The notes under the pieces are model-generated. The model ran no database searches. It was not told the DNA's origin and was given only the letters and a program-made list of their open reading frames with translations. A stretch of DNA of 58,022 bases from Candidatus Rubneribacter avistercoris (GTDB lineage: Bacteria; Actinomycetota; Coriobacteriia; Coriobacteriales; Eggerthellaceae), in NCBI GenBank assembly GCA_019115845.1, contig DXCU01000061.1:1-58022 (forward strand). The letters run 5' to 3'. The position numbers and the translations under genes were made by a program. Of this stretch, positions 23,092 through 30,120 are shown piece after piece. Within the stretch, counting starts at the first letter, position 1, and every line of letters starts with the position of its first letter.

Positions 23092-24125
23092 AGCGAATGT
23101 CGGAGAAGTTGGCGAGCGGCGGTGTGTACTGTATCGCCGAGATGAGCGCCAACCACGGAGGCAGTCTAGAGACGGCCCTTGAGATTGTCGAGGCGGCCGC
23201 AAAGTCGGGGGCGGACTGCCTCAAGGTTCAGACCTACACTGCCGACACACTCACGCTCGACTGCGATAACGAGTGGTTCCGGGTGAAGGGTGGGTTGTGG
23301 GATGGGCGCACCCTGTACGATCTTTATAGTGAGGGGTCGTTTCCGTGGGAGTGGCACAAGCCTGTCATGAGGTGCTGCGAGGAACTCGGGATGGACTTTC
23401 TCTCCACCCCCTTCGACGAGACGGCGGTAGATTTCCTCTGCGATTTGGGTATCGGCGCGTTCAAGATAGCATCGTTTGAGTTGGTAGATACTCCGCTCAT
23501 CGAATACGCCGCCTCTAAAGGAAAGCCGCTCATCGTTTCTACCGGCATGGGAACGGAAGAAGAGATAGCGGAAGCGATGGCTGCTGCGCGTCGGGGCGGA
23601 TGCGATGACATCACGCTCCTGCGTTGCTGCAGCGAGTATCCAGCGAACTTTTCTGACATGAACCTCGCAAGCATTCCGAGGATGGCTGAAATATTCGGGT
23701 GTCGCGTCGGGTTCTCTGACCACTCGATGGGGCACACCGCCGACGTGGCGGCGGTGACGCTCGGTGCTCGCGTGATAGAGAAGCACTTCTGCCTCTCCCG
23801 TGAGATGGAGACAGTGGACTCCGCTTTCTCCATGGAACCCGCTGAGTTCGCCGCCATGGTGGAGGCCGTGGGCGATGCCGCATCTGCCCTAGGTTCGCCT
23901 TCCTTCGGACCGTCGGGTGATGAAAAGGATAGCACGGTATTCCGGCGCTCGATTTTCGCTTGCAAAGATATCGCTAAGGGAGAGGTTTTCACCAAAGATA
24001 ACATTCGCATCGTGCGCCCGGGATATGGGGCAAAACCGAAGCACTACAATGACGTTCTTGGGGCCGTCGCCGACCGCGCGTATGGATTTGGCGATCCGAT
24101 CATGTATAGGGGCGACGATGAATAA
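23088..24125 (+). CDS. pseI: Pseudaminic acid synthase PseI
   Basis: This 345-residue NeuB-family enzyme has a TIM-barrel domain (IAEMSANHGGSLETA, LKVQTYTADTLTLD, LSTPFD, STGMG, GFSDHS, EKHF) and a C-terminal SAF antifreeze-like domain (about 285-340, RRSIFACKDIAKGEVFTKDNI). The LWDGRTLYDLYSEGS segment is characteristic of PseI rather than sialic-acid NeuB. It condenses 6-deoxy-AltdiNAc with phosphoenolpyruvate. The ATG overlaps the pseF stop, and the end overlaps pseH by 8 bp. Confidence 0.95.
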   Translation: MKRMSEKLASGGVYCIAEMSANHGGSLETALEIVEAAAKSGADCLKVQTYTADTLTLDCDNEWFRVKGGLWDGRTLYDLYSEGSFPWEWHKPVMRCCEELGMDFLSTPFDETAVDFLCDLGIGAFKIASFELVDTPLIEYAASKGKPLIVSTGMGTEEEIAEAMAAARRGGCDDITLLRCCSEYPANFSDMNLASIPRMAEIFGCRVGFSDHSMGHTADVAAVTLGARVIEKHFCLSREMETVDSAFSMEPAEFAAMVEAVGDAASALGSPSFGPSGDEKDSTVFRRSIFACKDIAKGEVFTKDNIRIVRPGYGAKPKHYNDVLGAVADRAYGFGDPIMYRGDDE

Positions 24126-24666
24126 AGACGTTTCGTACCGATCCGCCCGTTTGCTTTTGCGAGGCATCAGGCGCGAAGATGCTGCGAAAATCGTCCATTG
24201 GCGCAGCGATCCGGACAACTACCGTACTTTCTTCGATGCACGCCCCATTACGATGGAGGAGCATCTGACCTGGTTCGAGCGCTATCTCGTCGATGACGCC
24301 CGCTACGACTTCATGATTTTCAACGAGGACGGGCAGCCGATTGGCACCGCAGGTCTCTCGTCCATCACCGATGATTCGTGCGAAGTGTCGTATATGATCG
24401 GAGAGAAGGCCGAGCGGGGCAAGGGATATGCGACCGAAGCGGTTCGTCTGCTGACGGACGTTGCACTGCGTGAGCTTGGCGTGAAGCGCGTTGTCGCTCG
24501 GGTTCGCCCGGAAAACGAGGCGTCGGCCCGTGTTGTCATAGGGGGGGGGTACGTTGAGTCAGAGCGTATCTTCACCTTCGAGGCGTCCGGTGATTTTCCT
24601 CTCGAACAACGACAACACCGAGCCTTTGGTGGCCTGGCTGAAGCAGGTCGGGGAGCGGGTCATTGA
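24118..24666 (+). CDS. pseH: PseH-like GNAT N-acetyltransferase with G9 tract
   Basis: The protein has 182 residues. Residues 1-145 are a GNAT domain (RLLLRGIRREDAAKIVHWRSDPDNYR at the start; acetyl-CoA loop IGEKAERGKGYATEA; PENEASARVV). PseH acetylates the 4-amino group of the PseC product with acetyl-CoA. A run of nine Gs (24541-24549) encodes Gly-Gly-Gly near residue 142. Downstream, the last 35 residues are read in a frame overlapping the formyltransferase gene and are probably not part of the fold. Loss of one G would fuse this domain in frame to the formyltransferase. The ATG at 24118 overlaps the pseI stop. Confidence 0.85.
   Translation: MNKDVSYRSARLLLRGIRREDAAKIVHWRSDPDNYRTFFDARPITMEEHLTWFERYLVDDARYDFMIFNEDGQPIGTAGLSSITDDSCEVSYMIGEKAERGKGYATEAVRLLTDVALRELGVKRVVARVRPENEASARVVIGGGYVESERIFTFEASGDFPLEQRQHRAFGGLAEAGRGAGH
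24541..24549 (+). repeat. G9 tract at the pseH/formyltransferase junction
   Basis: Nine Gs lie 4 bp before the first possible start (TTG 24554) of the formyltransferase frame and inside pseH. With nine Gs the two frames are separate; with eight they become one continuous reading frame. This is a plausible phase-variation switch. Confidence 0.85.
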
Positions 24667-25165
24667 GATTTCGGACCCGCTGGATGTTGAGACCGTAGAG
24701 GAGGCTGATCCTGCGTTAGTGCTGAGCTTTAACTATCGTCATATTGTGCGACGAGATGTTATCGACGCAGTCCGAGGAAGAATAATCAATGTCCACTGTT
24801 CGCTCTTGCCATGGAACCGGGGCGCAAGCCCGAATTTCTTCAGTTTTTATGACAATACGCCTAAAGGTGTTTCGGTGCATGAACTGACTGAAAAGTTGGA
24901 CCAAGGACGCATTCTGCTGCAGCGGGAAGTCCACATGAGTGACATCGAGACATTTTCTTCGTCATATGCAAAACTTATTGCAACGGCAATTGATCTGGTT
25001 AAAGTAAATTGGAAAGACTTGAGAGACGGGATTTGTTTGCCGTATCCGCAAAAAGGCGAAGGAAGCTATCATACGGTTGCCGAGATGCAAGCGCTACGCG
25101 AGAAGTATCCCTTTGCATGGTCGGACAGGATTGACGTGTGGAAGGAGCGGTACGGTCTTGAGTAG
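24554..25165 (+). CDS. Formyltransferase-family protein in the pseudaminate operon
   Basis: The 203-residue protein matches the formyltransferase N-terminal fold: IFLSNNDNTEPLVAWLKQ at the start, and the catalytic Asn and His in INVHCSLLPWNRGASP with the catalytic Asp in KLDQGRILL. These correspond to the Asn-His-Asp triad of methionyl-tRNA and sugar formyltransferases using 10-formyl-THF. There is no C-terminal tRNA-binding domain. In this position it probably formylates the amino group of a pseudaminic-acid intermediate. The start could be TTG 24554 or GTG 24590; both overlap pseH. AT-rich compared with pseBC. It ends in a TTGAGTAG overlap with pseG. Confidence 0.8.
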   Translation: MSQSVSSPSRRPVIFLSNNDNTEPLVAWLKQVGERVIEISDPLDVETVEEADPALVLSFNYRHIVRRDVIDAVRGRIINVHCSLLPWNRGASPNFFSFYDNTPKGVSVHELTEKLDQGRILLQREVHMSDIETFSSSYAKLIATAIDLVKVNWKDLRDGICLPYPQKGEGSYHTVAEMQALREKYPFAWSDRIDVWKERYGLE

Positions 25166-26237
25166 CCGATGCGCCGCAAGAAGCATAGTTGTTCGACTTG
25201 ATGCCAACTCAAAGATTGGATCGGGTCATGCAATGCGGTGCCTGTCCGTCGTCGCCGAGATGGAGGCGCTCGGGGCAGAAGTTGTGTTCGCCGTGTCAGA
25301 TGACGAGTCGGCTGAGTTTGTTGAGGCACGAGGGGGTATGGTGCATGTGCTCGGCGGCGCGTGGAGCGAGCTAGGTGATGAGGATGCAATAGCGCTCGCA
25401 CGTTTTTGTCACGAGCGCGACGCGGTAGCGCTACTGGTGGATACCTATGCGGCAACTCTCCAATTTTTCGAGCAGTTGAGAGAACGGCTGGACGAGGCAA
25501 TACGCGTTGCTTATATTGATGATCTGTATGCATTCGATACGGGCAGACAGAACTACCCGCTAAAACTTGATGTTGATGCGGTGGTTAATTATGGGTTCGG
25601 TGCTTCTAGGGAAGTTTATCGTGCGGTGTATGAGTCATCGGTTGATCTTCTCATAGGGCCGTCTTTTGCTCCTGTAAGACCGTCGTTTAAGGTCATAGCC
25701 CGAAATCGAACAGGGGCGTTTCAGCGTGTTTTAGTGACTGCTGGATCGACCAATCCATATCAGGCGCTCGAGCGAATGGTTGAGGGGGTTCTGGCAGTGC
25801 TGCCCGATGCTTGCATTGATGTTGTGCAAGGGCCGCTTGCTGATTTTGATCTGCCAGGATTGAGCATCGACCAGGTGCACATACGCAAGGGTGTGCGCGA
25901 TTTGGCCCCGCTTATGCAGCGGGCAGACCTTGCGGTGTCAGCAGCAGGTTCGACGCTGTACGAGCTTGCATGCGCTGGTGTACCTACGCTTGCTTGTCCG
26001 ATTGTTGAAAATCAAATACCAAATGCTGTCGGGTATGGTTGCAGTGGCGCGGGGCGTGCGCTGACCACTTTGTCTTGGGGGTCGAAAGATGTTGCCGATC
26101 GTCTTTCTGCTCTCCTTGCCGAGCCTGACTTTGCGCATATGCCTCATATGGGTAGAAAATTGGTTGATGGCCAGGGAGCTTCCCGTATTGCAAATTATTT
26201 GCTTGGATGTGCGCCTATTGGAAGGAAAGTCGATTGA
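25158..26237 (+). CDS. pseG: UDP-sugar hydrolase PseG
   Basis: The protein has 359 residues of GT-B fold: VVRLDANSKIGSGHAMRCLSVV at the N-terminus with the conserved His of G-x-G-H, LVTAGSTNP at the domain junction, and AVSAAGSTLYELACAGVPTL in the C-domain. PseG releases UDP from UDP-2,4-diacetamido-sugar, giving the substrate of PseI. The start TTG at 25158 overlaps the previous stop and has GAAGGAG upstream; an open frame to 25077 has no homology. It is the last gene of the pseudaminate block; no terminator is obvious downstream. Confidence 0.9.
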   Translation: MSSRCAARSIVVRLDANSKIGSGHAMRCLSVVAEMEALGAEVVFAVSDDESAEFVEARGGMVHVLGGAWSELGDEDAIALARFCHERDAVALLVDTYAATLQFFEQLRERLDEAIRVAYIDDLYAFDTGRQNYPLKLDVDAVVNYGFGASREVYRAVYESSVDLLIGPSFAPVRPSFKVIARNRTGAFQRVLVTAGSTNPYQALERMVEGVLAVLPDACIDVVQGPLADFDLPGLSIDQVHIRKGVRDLAPLMQRADLAVSAAGSTLYELACAGVPTLACPIVENQIPNAVGYGCSGAGRALTTLSWGSKDVADRLSALLAEPDFAHMPHMGRKLVDGQGASRIANYLLGCAPIGRKVD

Positions 26238-26600
26238 CTTGCGTGCGTCACGCGGAAATCCGAAAGGCCTCATTCGCATTCGAGGGAGCCGATCTGGTAG
26301 ATTGTTCCCCCACAAAAGCGTAAAACTCTACAAAGGTGCTGCTTGCTGTCGCATACACCCGGCGTGACTACCATGTAGCATGAGTTCCAATTTCATTCCA
26401 GGCGCGACAAGCAGGACGCAACTCAATCAATCTGCCACGCATTGTCTGCATAGGCTTCCGTGCGCTACTCGACTTTGCGCGGCTTAACAAAACTCTTACG
26501 GGGTGACAACTCCTGTCCCAGGACGGTTCTAGTCAAAATATTAGCCAAGTCGCTGATGAGAATGTGGGGCTTAGCCTTCACGGCCTGTGGAGATCAACTC
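26238..26600. other. Gap without recognisable gene
   Basis: These 363 bp lie between pseG and the convergent toxin-antitoxin pair. I see no credible coding region, terminator or repeat; base composition is mixed. It may be degraded coding sequence left from earlier rearrangement. Confidence 0.4.
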
Positions 26601-26906
26601 TCATCGAACCCTGTCGTAGTGTGTCCACATCCTGAGGACCTTCACCGTTCCCGCGTATTCCGTGCTATCTTTAACGACAGGTCCAGGAATCACTTCATAA
26701 ACAAGTCGATGCTGGATGTTGATGCGTCGGGAATACATGCCTTGCAAACTGCCTACAAGAGCTTCGTAGGCAGGTGGTGTGTTGAAAGGATCCTGTCGTA
26801 TCGCATCTAAAAGGGCTTTGGCTTTTCCATCAAGGCCTGCGGATTTAAGTAACTTCGCATCTTTGGCAGCACGTTTGGTGAATACAATAAGCCACACATC
26901 TACCAC
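26601..26906 (-). CDS. yoeB: Txe/YoeB-family toxin
   Basis: This 101-residue RelE-superfamily protein has the YoeB-type layout: WLIVFTKRAAKDAKLLKSAGLDGKA, an IRQDPFNTPP loop, then the conserved YSRRINIQHRLVYEV, and a C-terminal strand ending MWTHYD. In YoeB, Glu, Arg and the terminal His-Tyr form the ribosome-dependent mRNA cleavage site; the Arg-Arg-Ile and His-Tyr residues are present here. The gene overlaps the antitoxin by 7 bp. Expression is expected to be autorepressed by the complex. Confidence 0.87.
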   Translation of the reverse strand: MVDVWLIVFTKRAAKDAKLLKSAGLDGKAKALLDAIRQDPFNTPPAYEALVGSLQGMYSRRINIQHRLVYEVIPGPVVKDSTEYAGTVKVLRMWTHYDRVR

Positions 26907-27151
26907 TCCAGATCAGATTCAAGGACACACTCATCAAGAGCTTCGGCATGTCCTTCAGCCAGTGTTTCTGCGAAACCAGGAATGCTCATGAGGTGCAAAG
27001 TCTCCTCAATAGCTGCCCACTCATCTTCCCCCACAAGCACAGCGCTTTTACCACGGTTGTTGGTGATGACAACAGGTTTACAGTCTGCATTGACTGTAGC
27101 AATGATGTTGTACAAGTCTTTCCGTAGGGCGGTTGCACTGATGGCAGTCAT
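26900..27151 (-). CDS. yefM: YefM/Phd-family antitoxin
   Basis: The 83-residue protein begins MTAISATALRKDLYNIIATVN and continues with PVVITNNRGKSAVLVGEDEW and AAIEETLHLMSIPG, the typical Phd/YefM DNA-binding fold followed by a flexible acidic tail (residues 60-83) that neutralises YoeB. It lies directly upstream of and overlaps the toxin gene. The ATG at 27151 is preceded by GAAAAGGAAA. A small unknown gene lies 39 bp upstream on the same strand. Confidence 0.88.
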   Translation of the reverse strand: MTAISATALRKDLYNIIATVNADCKPVVITNNRGKSAVLVGEDEWAAIEETLHLMSIPGFAETLAEGHAEALDECVLESDLEW

Positions 27152-27190
27152 GGTGGTGGTTTCCTTTTCATCTCACTGGCATTACTGATG

Positions 27191-27448
27191 CTAGCGTACG
27201 TAAAAGCGTTCGTCAAATGAAAATCGATAATTCATAATCCCAGGACAGCCGGGCGCTGGCTTGTGCCCCGCGGCTTTGTATGGGGAACTGAAGTCCTTTT
27301 CGCAAGTTGTAAGAGCGCACTCCTCGAACAAGCACAGAAGCGCTTCGAAGTCCTCTTCGCTTACCCTCTCGGGTCTAAGCGCTCGTCTTATAAGGCTTCG
27401 CTCCTGCACAGACAGCATCCGCCTACTTGGCGTCATCCCGTCTTCCAT
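27191..27448 (-). CDS. Small hypothetical protein upstream of yefM
   Basis: This is an 85-residue frame with a helical N-terminal half (RMLSVQERSLIRRALRPERVSEEDFEALLCLFEECALTTC) and an ordered-looking C-terminus. I do not recognise it. I prefer the ATG at 27448 because GGAG lies 8 bp upstream; the frame extends to 27547. It is co-directional with the YefM-YoeB pair and could be a third component or an unrelated accessory gene. Reality of the gene is uncertain. Confidence 0.4.
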   Translation of the reverse strand: MEDGMTPSRRMLSVQERSLIRRALRPERVSEEDFEALLCLFEECALTTCEKDFSSPYKAAGHKPAPGCPGIMNYRFSFDERFYVR

Positions 27449-27625
27449 GGCATTGCTCCAATCTGCTAAGACGACGGGTCGCCATAGGGTTGGAAGGGGA
27501 GGCGTCGTCTCTCCTTCCAACCTGCCTTTATCCCGGCGTGTGGGCATACCCGCCGCCTTAGCATCAAGGACAGGTCACACGCCGGATGAGGCAAGTATCA
27601 CCCCTCGCGTCACCCAACTTTCTGA

Positions 27626-27987
27626 TCAGAGGGAGAGCGTGTTTGCCAAATTGCCGAAAACATGGGGGAAGCGGCCTAAATGGCTGAAATGGAAGAAATC
27701 CCCCAACTTTTTTAGAGAGAGCCGCGCTGTCTTCGCGCCGCTCAGTTTGATCTCGATGGCCCCCATTGCCCGTCGCGTAATTCGATGATGATATCGATCT
27801 CCAGTCCGTCCACATCGCGATAGTGGCGAAGGAAAGCAGGGTCAGTTCCCGGCATTGCCGAGGCGTGCGCATTGAGGCCCCTCGAGCAAGGTTCTTCGAA
27901 GAGCTGACCGAAAGCTTGCATGCCCAGATCCAGTGTTCGAAAAATCCACAATGTGCCCGCTGCTGGTTTGGTGCTCTCCGGGTGCAA
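27626..27987 (-). pseudogene. Frameshifted C-terminal remnant of a DUF4143 ATPase
   Basis: The minus strand encodes FGQLFEEPCSRGLNAHASAM, then AFLRHYRDVDGLEIDIIIELRDGQWG, the DUF4143 end of the widespread AAA+ ATPase/DUF4143 family, and then runs out of frame. If one G is added to the GGGGG run at about 27758-27762 the frame continues as AIEIKLSGAKTARLSLKKLG and stops at 27626. The ATPase domain is absent, so this is a double-lesion relic. It lies in a cluster of accessory debris. Confidence 0.65.
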
Positions 27988-28208
27988 TCAAGTCAACGCC
28001 ACTCCTGCGGAGGACGCGGAAGTCGGGGCCGGGATCCCCGTGATTATCGTGGGACCCCGGCCCCGGTGCTTCTCTAGAGCATAATCTCCATTGTGTGGGC
28101 GTTCGGGGCCAAAAGGTTCCACGCGTTCCGAAAATCCTCGCCGCTTCTCCATGTCGTTCCGTCTTTTAGCGCACAGCTGCATCTCTAACACGCGTCTCTG
28201 TTGTCTGA

Positions 28209-28403
28209 ATGCGCGAAATTTTCCTGAGTTGGTCAAAAGTTGGGGAAGTCGGGGGATTTTCGAGGCGCAAAACAAGCGAGTCGGCGAAGAGATTGAAGAA
28301 AGGCCAGGTCACAAGTTCTCGTTTCAACCAAACTGGTCTTTGAGCGGGATCCAATCCCCCGATTTCTAGGAATTTTGACCAACTCAGGAAAATTTTCGCG
28401 CAT
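28209..28403. mobile_element. MITE-like element with about 30-bp terminal inverted repeats
   Basis: A 195-bp element is bounded by inverted repeats ATGCGCGAAATTTTCC... (28209-28238) and ...AAAATTTTCGCGCAT (28373-28403), which match over about 30 bp with a single one-base gap. Weaker complementarity continues inward (both arms carry TCGGGGGATT). No transposase is encoded. No clear target-site duplication is visible, except that the ends lie next to AT. Interior sequence has no gene. Confidence 0.6.
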
Positions 28404-28440
28404 CTGCCAACGGACGGAGGGCGAAAACGACTCAGAAGGT

Positions 28441-28552
28441 GGTGCGGCGCTTTCAAAGTGGGTGCGGCGTCTTCAAGATGGTGCAGCGCCTCCAAAGTGG
28501 GTGCGGCGTCTTTAAAGTGGTGCAGCACCTCCAAAGTGACGCAGCGCCTTCG
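28441..28552. repeat. Minisatellite of 19-20 bp units
   Basis: About 5.7 degenerate units of the type GGTGCGGCGTCTTCAAAGTG, starting at 28441, 28461, 28480, 28500, 28519 and a partial at 28538. Units alternate between GGTGCGGCG and GGTGCAGCG variants. It is non-coding and lies between the MITE-like element and the yjdF leader. Confidence 0.8.
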
Positions 28553-28607
28553 CCGGACTCTTGTGAGTGGCGTCTTCCGCCATGGTCAATCCGTGGCCGC
28601 GCTGTGG

Positions 28608-28613
28608 TATCCT
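28608..28613 (+). promoter_or_regulatory. Extended -10 promoter of yjdF
   Basis: TGGTATCCT gives an extended TGn element with -10 TATCCT; no good -35 is visible. Initiation near 28620 would fall at the start of the structured leader. Confidence 0.45.
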
Positions 28614-28619
28614 CTCTCC

Positions 28620-28735
28620 GAAGGTAAAAACACGACCCCGTTGGGTAGTCGGGGTGCGGCGCGGTTTGGCGCGCTGTCAGTAACCTGCCTCCTTGGTTGT
28701 CCCTCCTTCATGGCGGAAAGCACATAAAGGAGGAT
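28620..28735 (+). ncRNA. Probable yjdF riboswitch
   Basis: The leader of the yjdF gene contains AAAAACACGACCCCG, a GTCGGGG complement, TGCGGCGCGG paired with CGCGCTG, and CAGTAACCTGCC, before the ribosome binding site. From memory these resemble conserved elements of the yjdF RNA motif, a riboswitch candidate that binds azaaromatic compounds and precedes yjdF genes. GCCTCCTT (about 28687-28695) can pair with AAAGGAGG of the ribosome binding site, implying translational control. Confidence 0.65.
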
Positions 28736-28738
28736 GCG

Positions 28739-29155
28739 ATGAGCCTGTGCAAACTCACCGTTTGCTTCGAGGAGCCGTTCTGGGTTGGTCTTATCGAAGT
28801 GGAGGATAGCGGTGCCTACGGTGTGGCTCGGCATGTCTTTGGGACGGAGCCTACCACTCCCGAAGTATTCCGTTTTATCTGCGATCATTGGAACGATCTC
28901 CGGTTCACGCATGATGTGCAGGTTGACGTTGGGCAGTCCAAACGAGTGAACCCGAAGCGGTTGCGACGCATGATCGAAAAAGAGCTGCAAGAAAATTCCC
29001 GCAAGGGCACAAAGGCCCAGCAAGCGCTTGCCGAACAGCGCGAACTTGCGAAAGAAAAGAGCGCTATCGCGCGTCGTCGGCGCAAGGAGGATTGCCGGCA
29101 AGAACGGTTCGCCAAAAAAGCCGCGAAACGCAAGCAGAAGCATCGCGGCCACTAG
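28739..29155 (+). CDS. yjdF: YjdF-family protein (DUF2992)
   Basis: The 138-residue protein begins MSLCKLTVCFEEPFWVGLIE and contains FGTEPTTPEVFRFI, then a basic C-terminal half (RVNPKRLRRMIEKELQ followed by Lys/Arg-rich helix to the end). This is the DUF2992/YjdF family; its biochemical role is unknown, though it is controlled by an azaaromatic-sensing RNA in Firmicutes. The ATG at 28739 follows a perfect AAAGGAGG; an upstream in-frame ATG at 28697 lies inside the riboswitch and is rejected. The gene is monocistronic and convergent with menG. Confidence 0.88.
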   Translation: MSLCKLTVCFEEPFWVGLIEVEDSGAYGVARHVFGTEPTTPEVFRFICDHWNDLRFTHDVQVDVGQSKRVNPKRLRRMIEKELQENSRKGTKAQQALAEQRELAKEKSAIARRRRKEDCRQERFAKKAAKRKQKHRGH

Positions 29156-29227
29156 GCGCCAAAGGTCCCGCGCCCCTCGGCACTCCCCTCGGCGCGTTTT
29201 CGGCACATTGGGGAGCGGCTGGCCCCC

Positions 29228-29974
29228 TTACGCCTCCGGCTTTTTCGCCACATGCACAGCGGCGATGCCCCCGGTGTAGTTCTTCCAGGTCACGTCCTCA
29301 AACCCAACGCTGCGCATCAGGTCGGCCAAACCTTGCTGATTGGGGAACGCCTTGATGGAGCGCGCCAGGTACACGAACCCCTCGCGGTCGCCGGTGATGA
29401 GGCCGCCCCAAAACGGGATGAGGTGCTTGAGGTAGAAGCTGTAAAGCGCCCGCCACACGCGGTTCGGCGGCGTGGAGAACTCCAGGCACACGAGCGCGCC
29501 TCCCGGCTTTAGCACGCGCAGCATCTCGGACAGCGCGCGCGGCCGGTCGGGCATGTTGCGAATGCCGTAGGCCATGGTCACCGCGTCGTAGCTGGCGTCG
29601 GGATAGGGGATGTCCTGCGCGTCCACCACCTCGAAGTCAACCGAAACGCCCTCTGCCGCGCCGTCGGCGTAGTGGGTGCGCGCCACCTCGAGCATCTCTG
29701 GCACGAGGTCGGTGCACTGGATGTGGGCGGGCCGTTTCGCACGCGCCACGGAAAACGTCACGTCGCCCGTGCCGCCGGCGATGTCCAGCACGTCCGCGTC
29801 CGCGCCGATGGGCGCTTGGCGCATCATGCCGGCGAGCCATTGCCGGTACGCGCCGAAGCTCGACACGGCGTTGAAGCGCTCGTACTTCTTGGCGATGCGC
29901 GAGAAGATGTCCTTCACGCGCTCGGTCGAAACGTCGGCGGGCGCCTCTTTTCCGGTCGCGGTGTCTATGCTCAC
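29228..29974 (-). CDS. menG: Demethylmenaquinone methyltransferase
   Basis: This 248-residue class I SAM methyltransferase of the UbiE/MenG type has VKDIFSRIAKKYERFNAVSSFG near the N-terminus, SAM loop VLDIAGGTGDVTFSVA (about 63-78), AYGIRNMPDRPRALSEMLRVLKPGG and the C-terminal YTGGIAAVHVAKKP. It methylates demethylmenaquinone to menaquinone, the quinone that feeds the anaerobic reductases encoded later in the window. It starts at GTG 29974 with GGAG upstream. It is divergent from the HelD-like gene. Confidence 0.93.
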   Translation of the reverse strand: MSIDTATGKEAPADVSTERVKDIFSRIAKKYERFNAVSSFGAYRQWLAGMMRQAPIGADADVLDIAGGTGDVTFSVARAKRPAHIQCTDLVPEMLEVARTHYADGAAEGVSVDFEVVDAQDIPYPDASYDAVTMAYGIRNMPDRPRALSEMLRVLKPGGALVCLEFSTPPNRVWRALYSFYLKHLIPFWGGLITGDREGFVYLARSIKAFPNQQGLADLMRSVGFEDVTWKNYTGGIAAVHVAKKPEA

Positions 29975-30027
29975 AGGCGATGCTCCATGGGTCGAAAACG
30001 AATGGGGGCTGTAACTTTATCATACAG

Positions 30028-30060
30028 AAAAGGAACCAGCCTCGAACAGGCTCCTTTTTT
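30028..30060 (+). terminator. Terminator-like hairpin in the menG-helD divergent region
   Basis: AAAAGGA...AGCCT pairs with AGGCT...TCCTTTTTT around a CGAAC loop, ending in six Ts. It lies between two divergent genes, where no transcript would need ending, so it may be an attenuator, insulate the helD promoter, or end an antisense transcript. Confidence 0.6.
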
Positions 30061-30074
30061 GCGCGGGCGGGGCG

Positions 30075-30080
30075 TATAAT
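30075..30080 (+). promoter_or_regulatory. -10 box of the HelD-like gene
   Basis: A perfect TATAAT lies 41 bp upstream of the TTG start. The -35 region falls in the T-run of the upstream hairpin and is poor. Confidence 0.55.
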
Positions 30081-30120
30081 CTCCCGAGTCTTGACTGACG
30101 AGCAACGCAAAGGAGCATCT

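Noticed and set aside
26238..26600. Transposase remnant after the pseudaminate operon
   Set aside because: The stretch looks like degraded coding DNA, but no transposase motif or terminal repeat could be read.
28166..28534. A 122-codon minus-strand frame across the MITE-like element and minisatellite
   Set aside because: Its apparent repeats (HHLEDAAPT-like) come from the minisatellite DNA and it has no start site or domain support.
28441..28552. Possible CRISPR array
   Set aside because: Units of 19-20 bp are directly abutting with no spacers, so it is a minisatellite.
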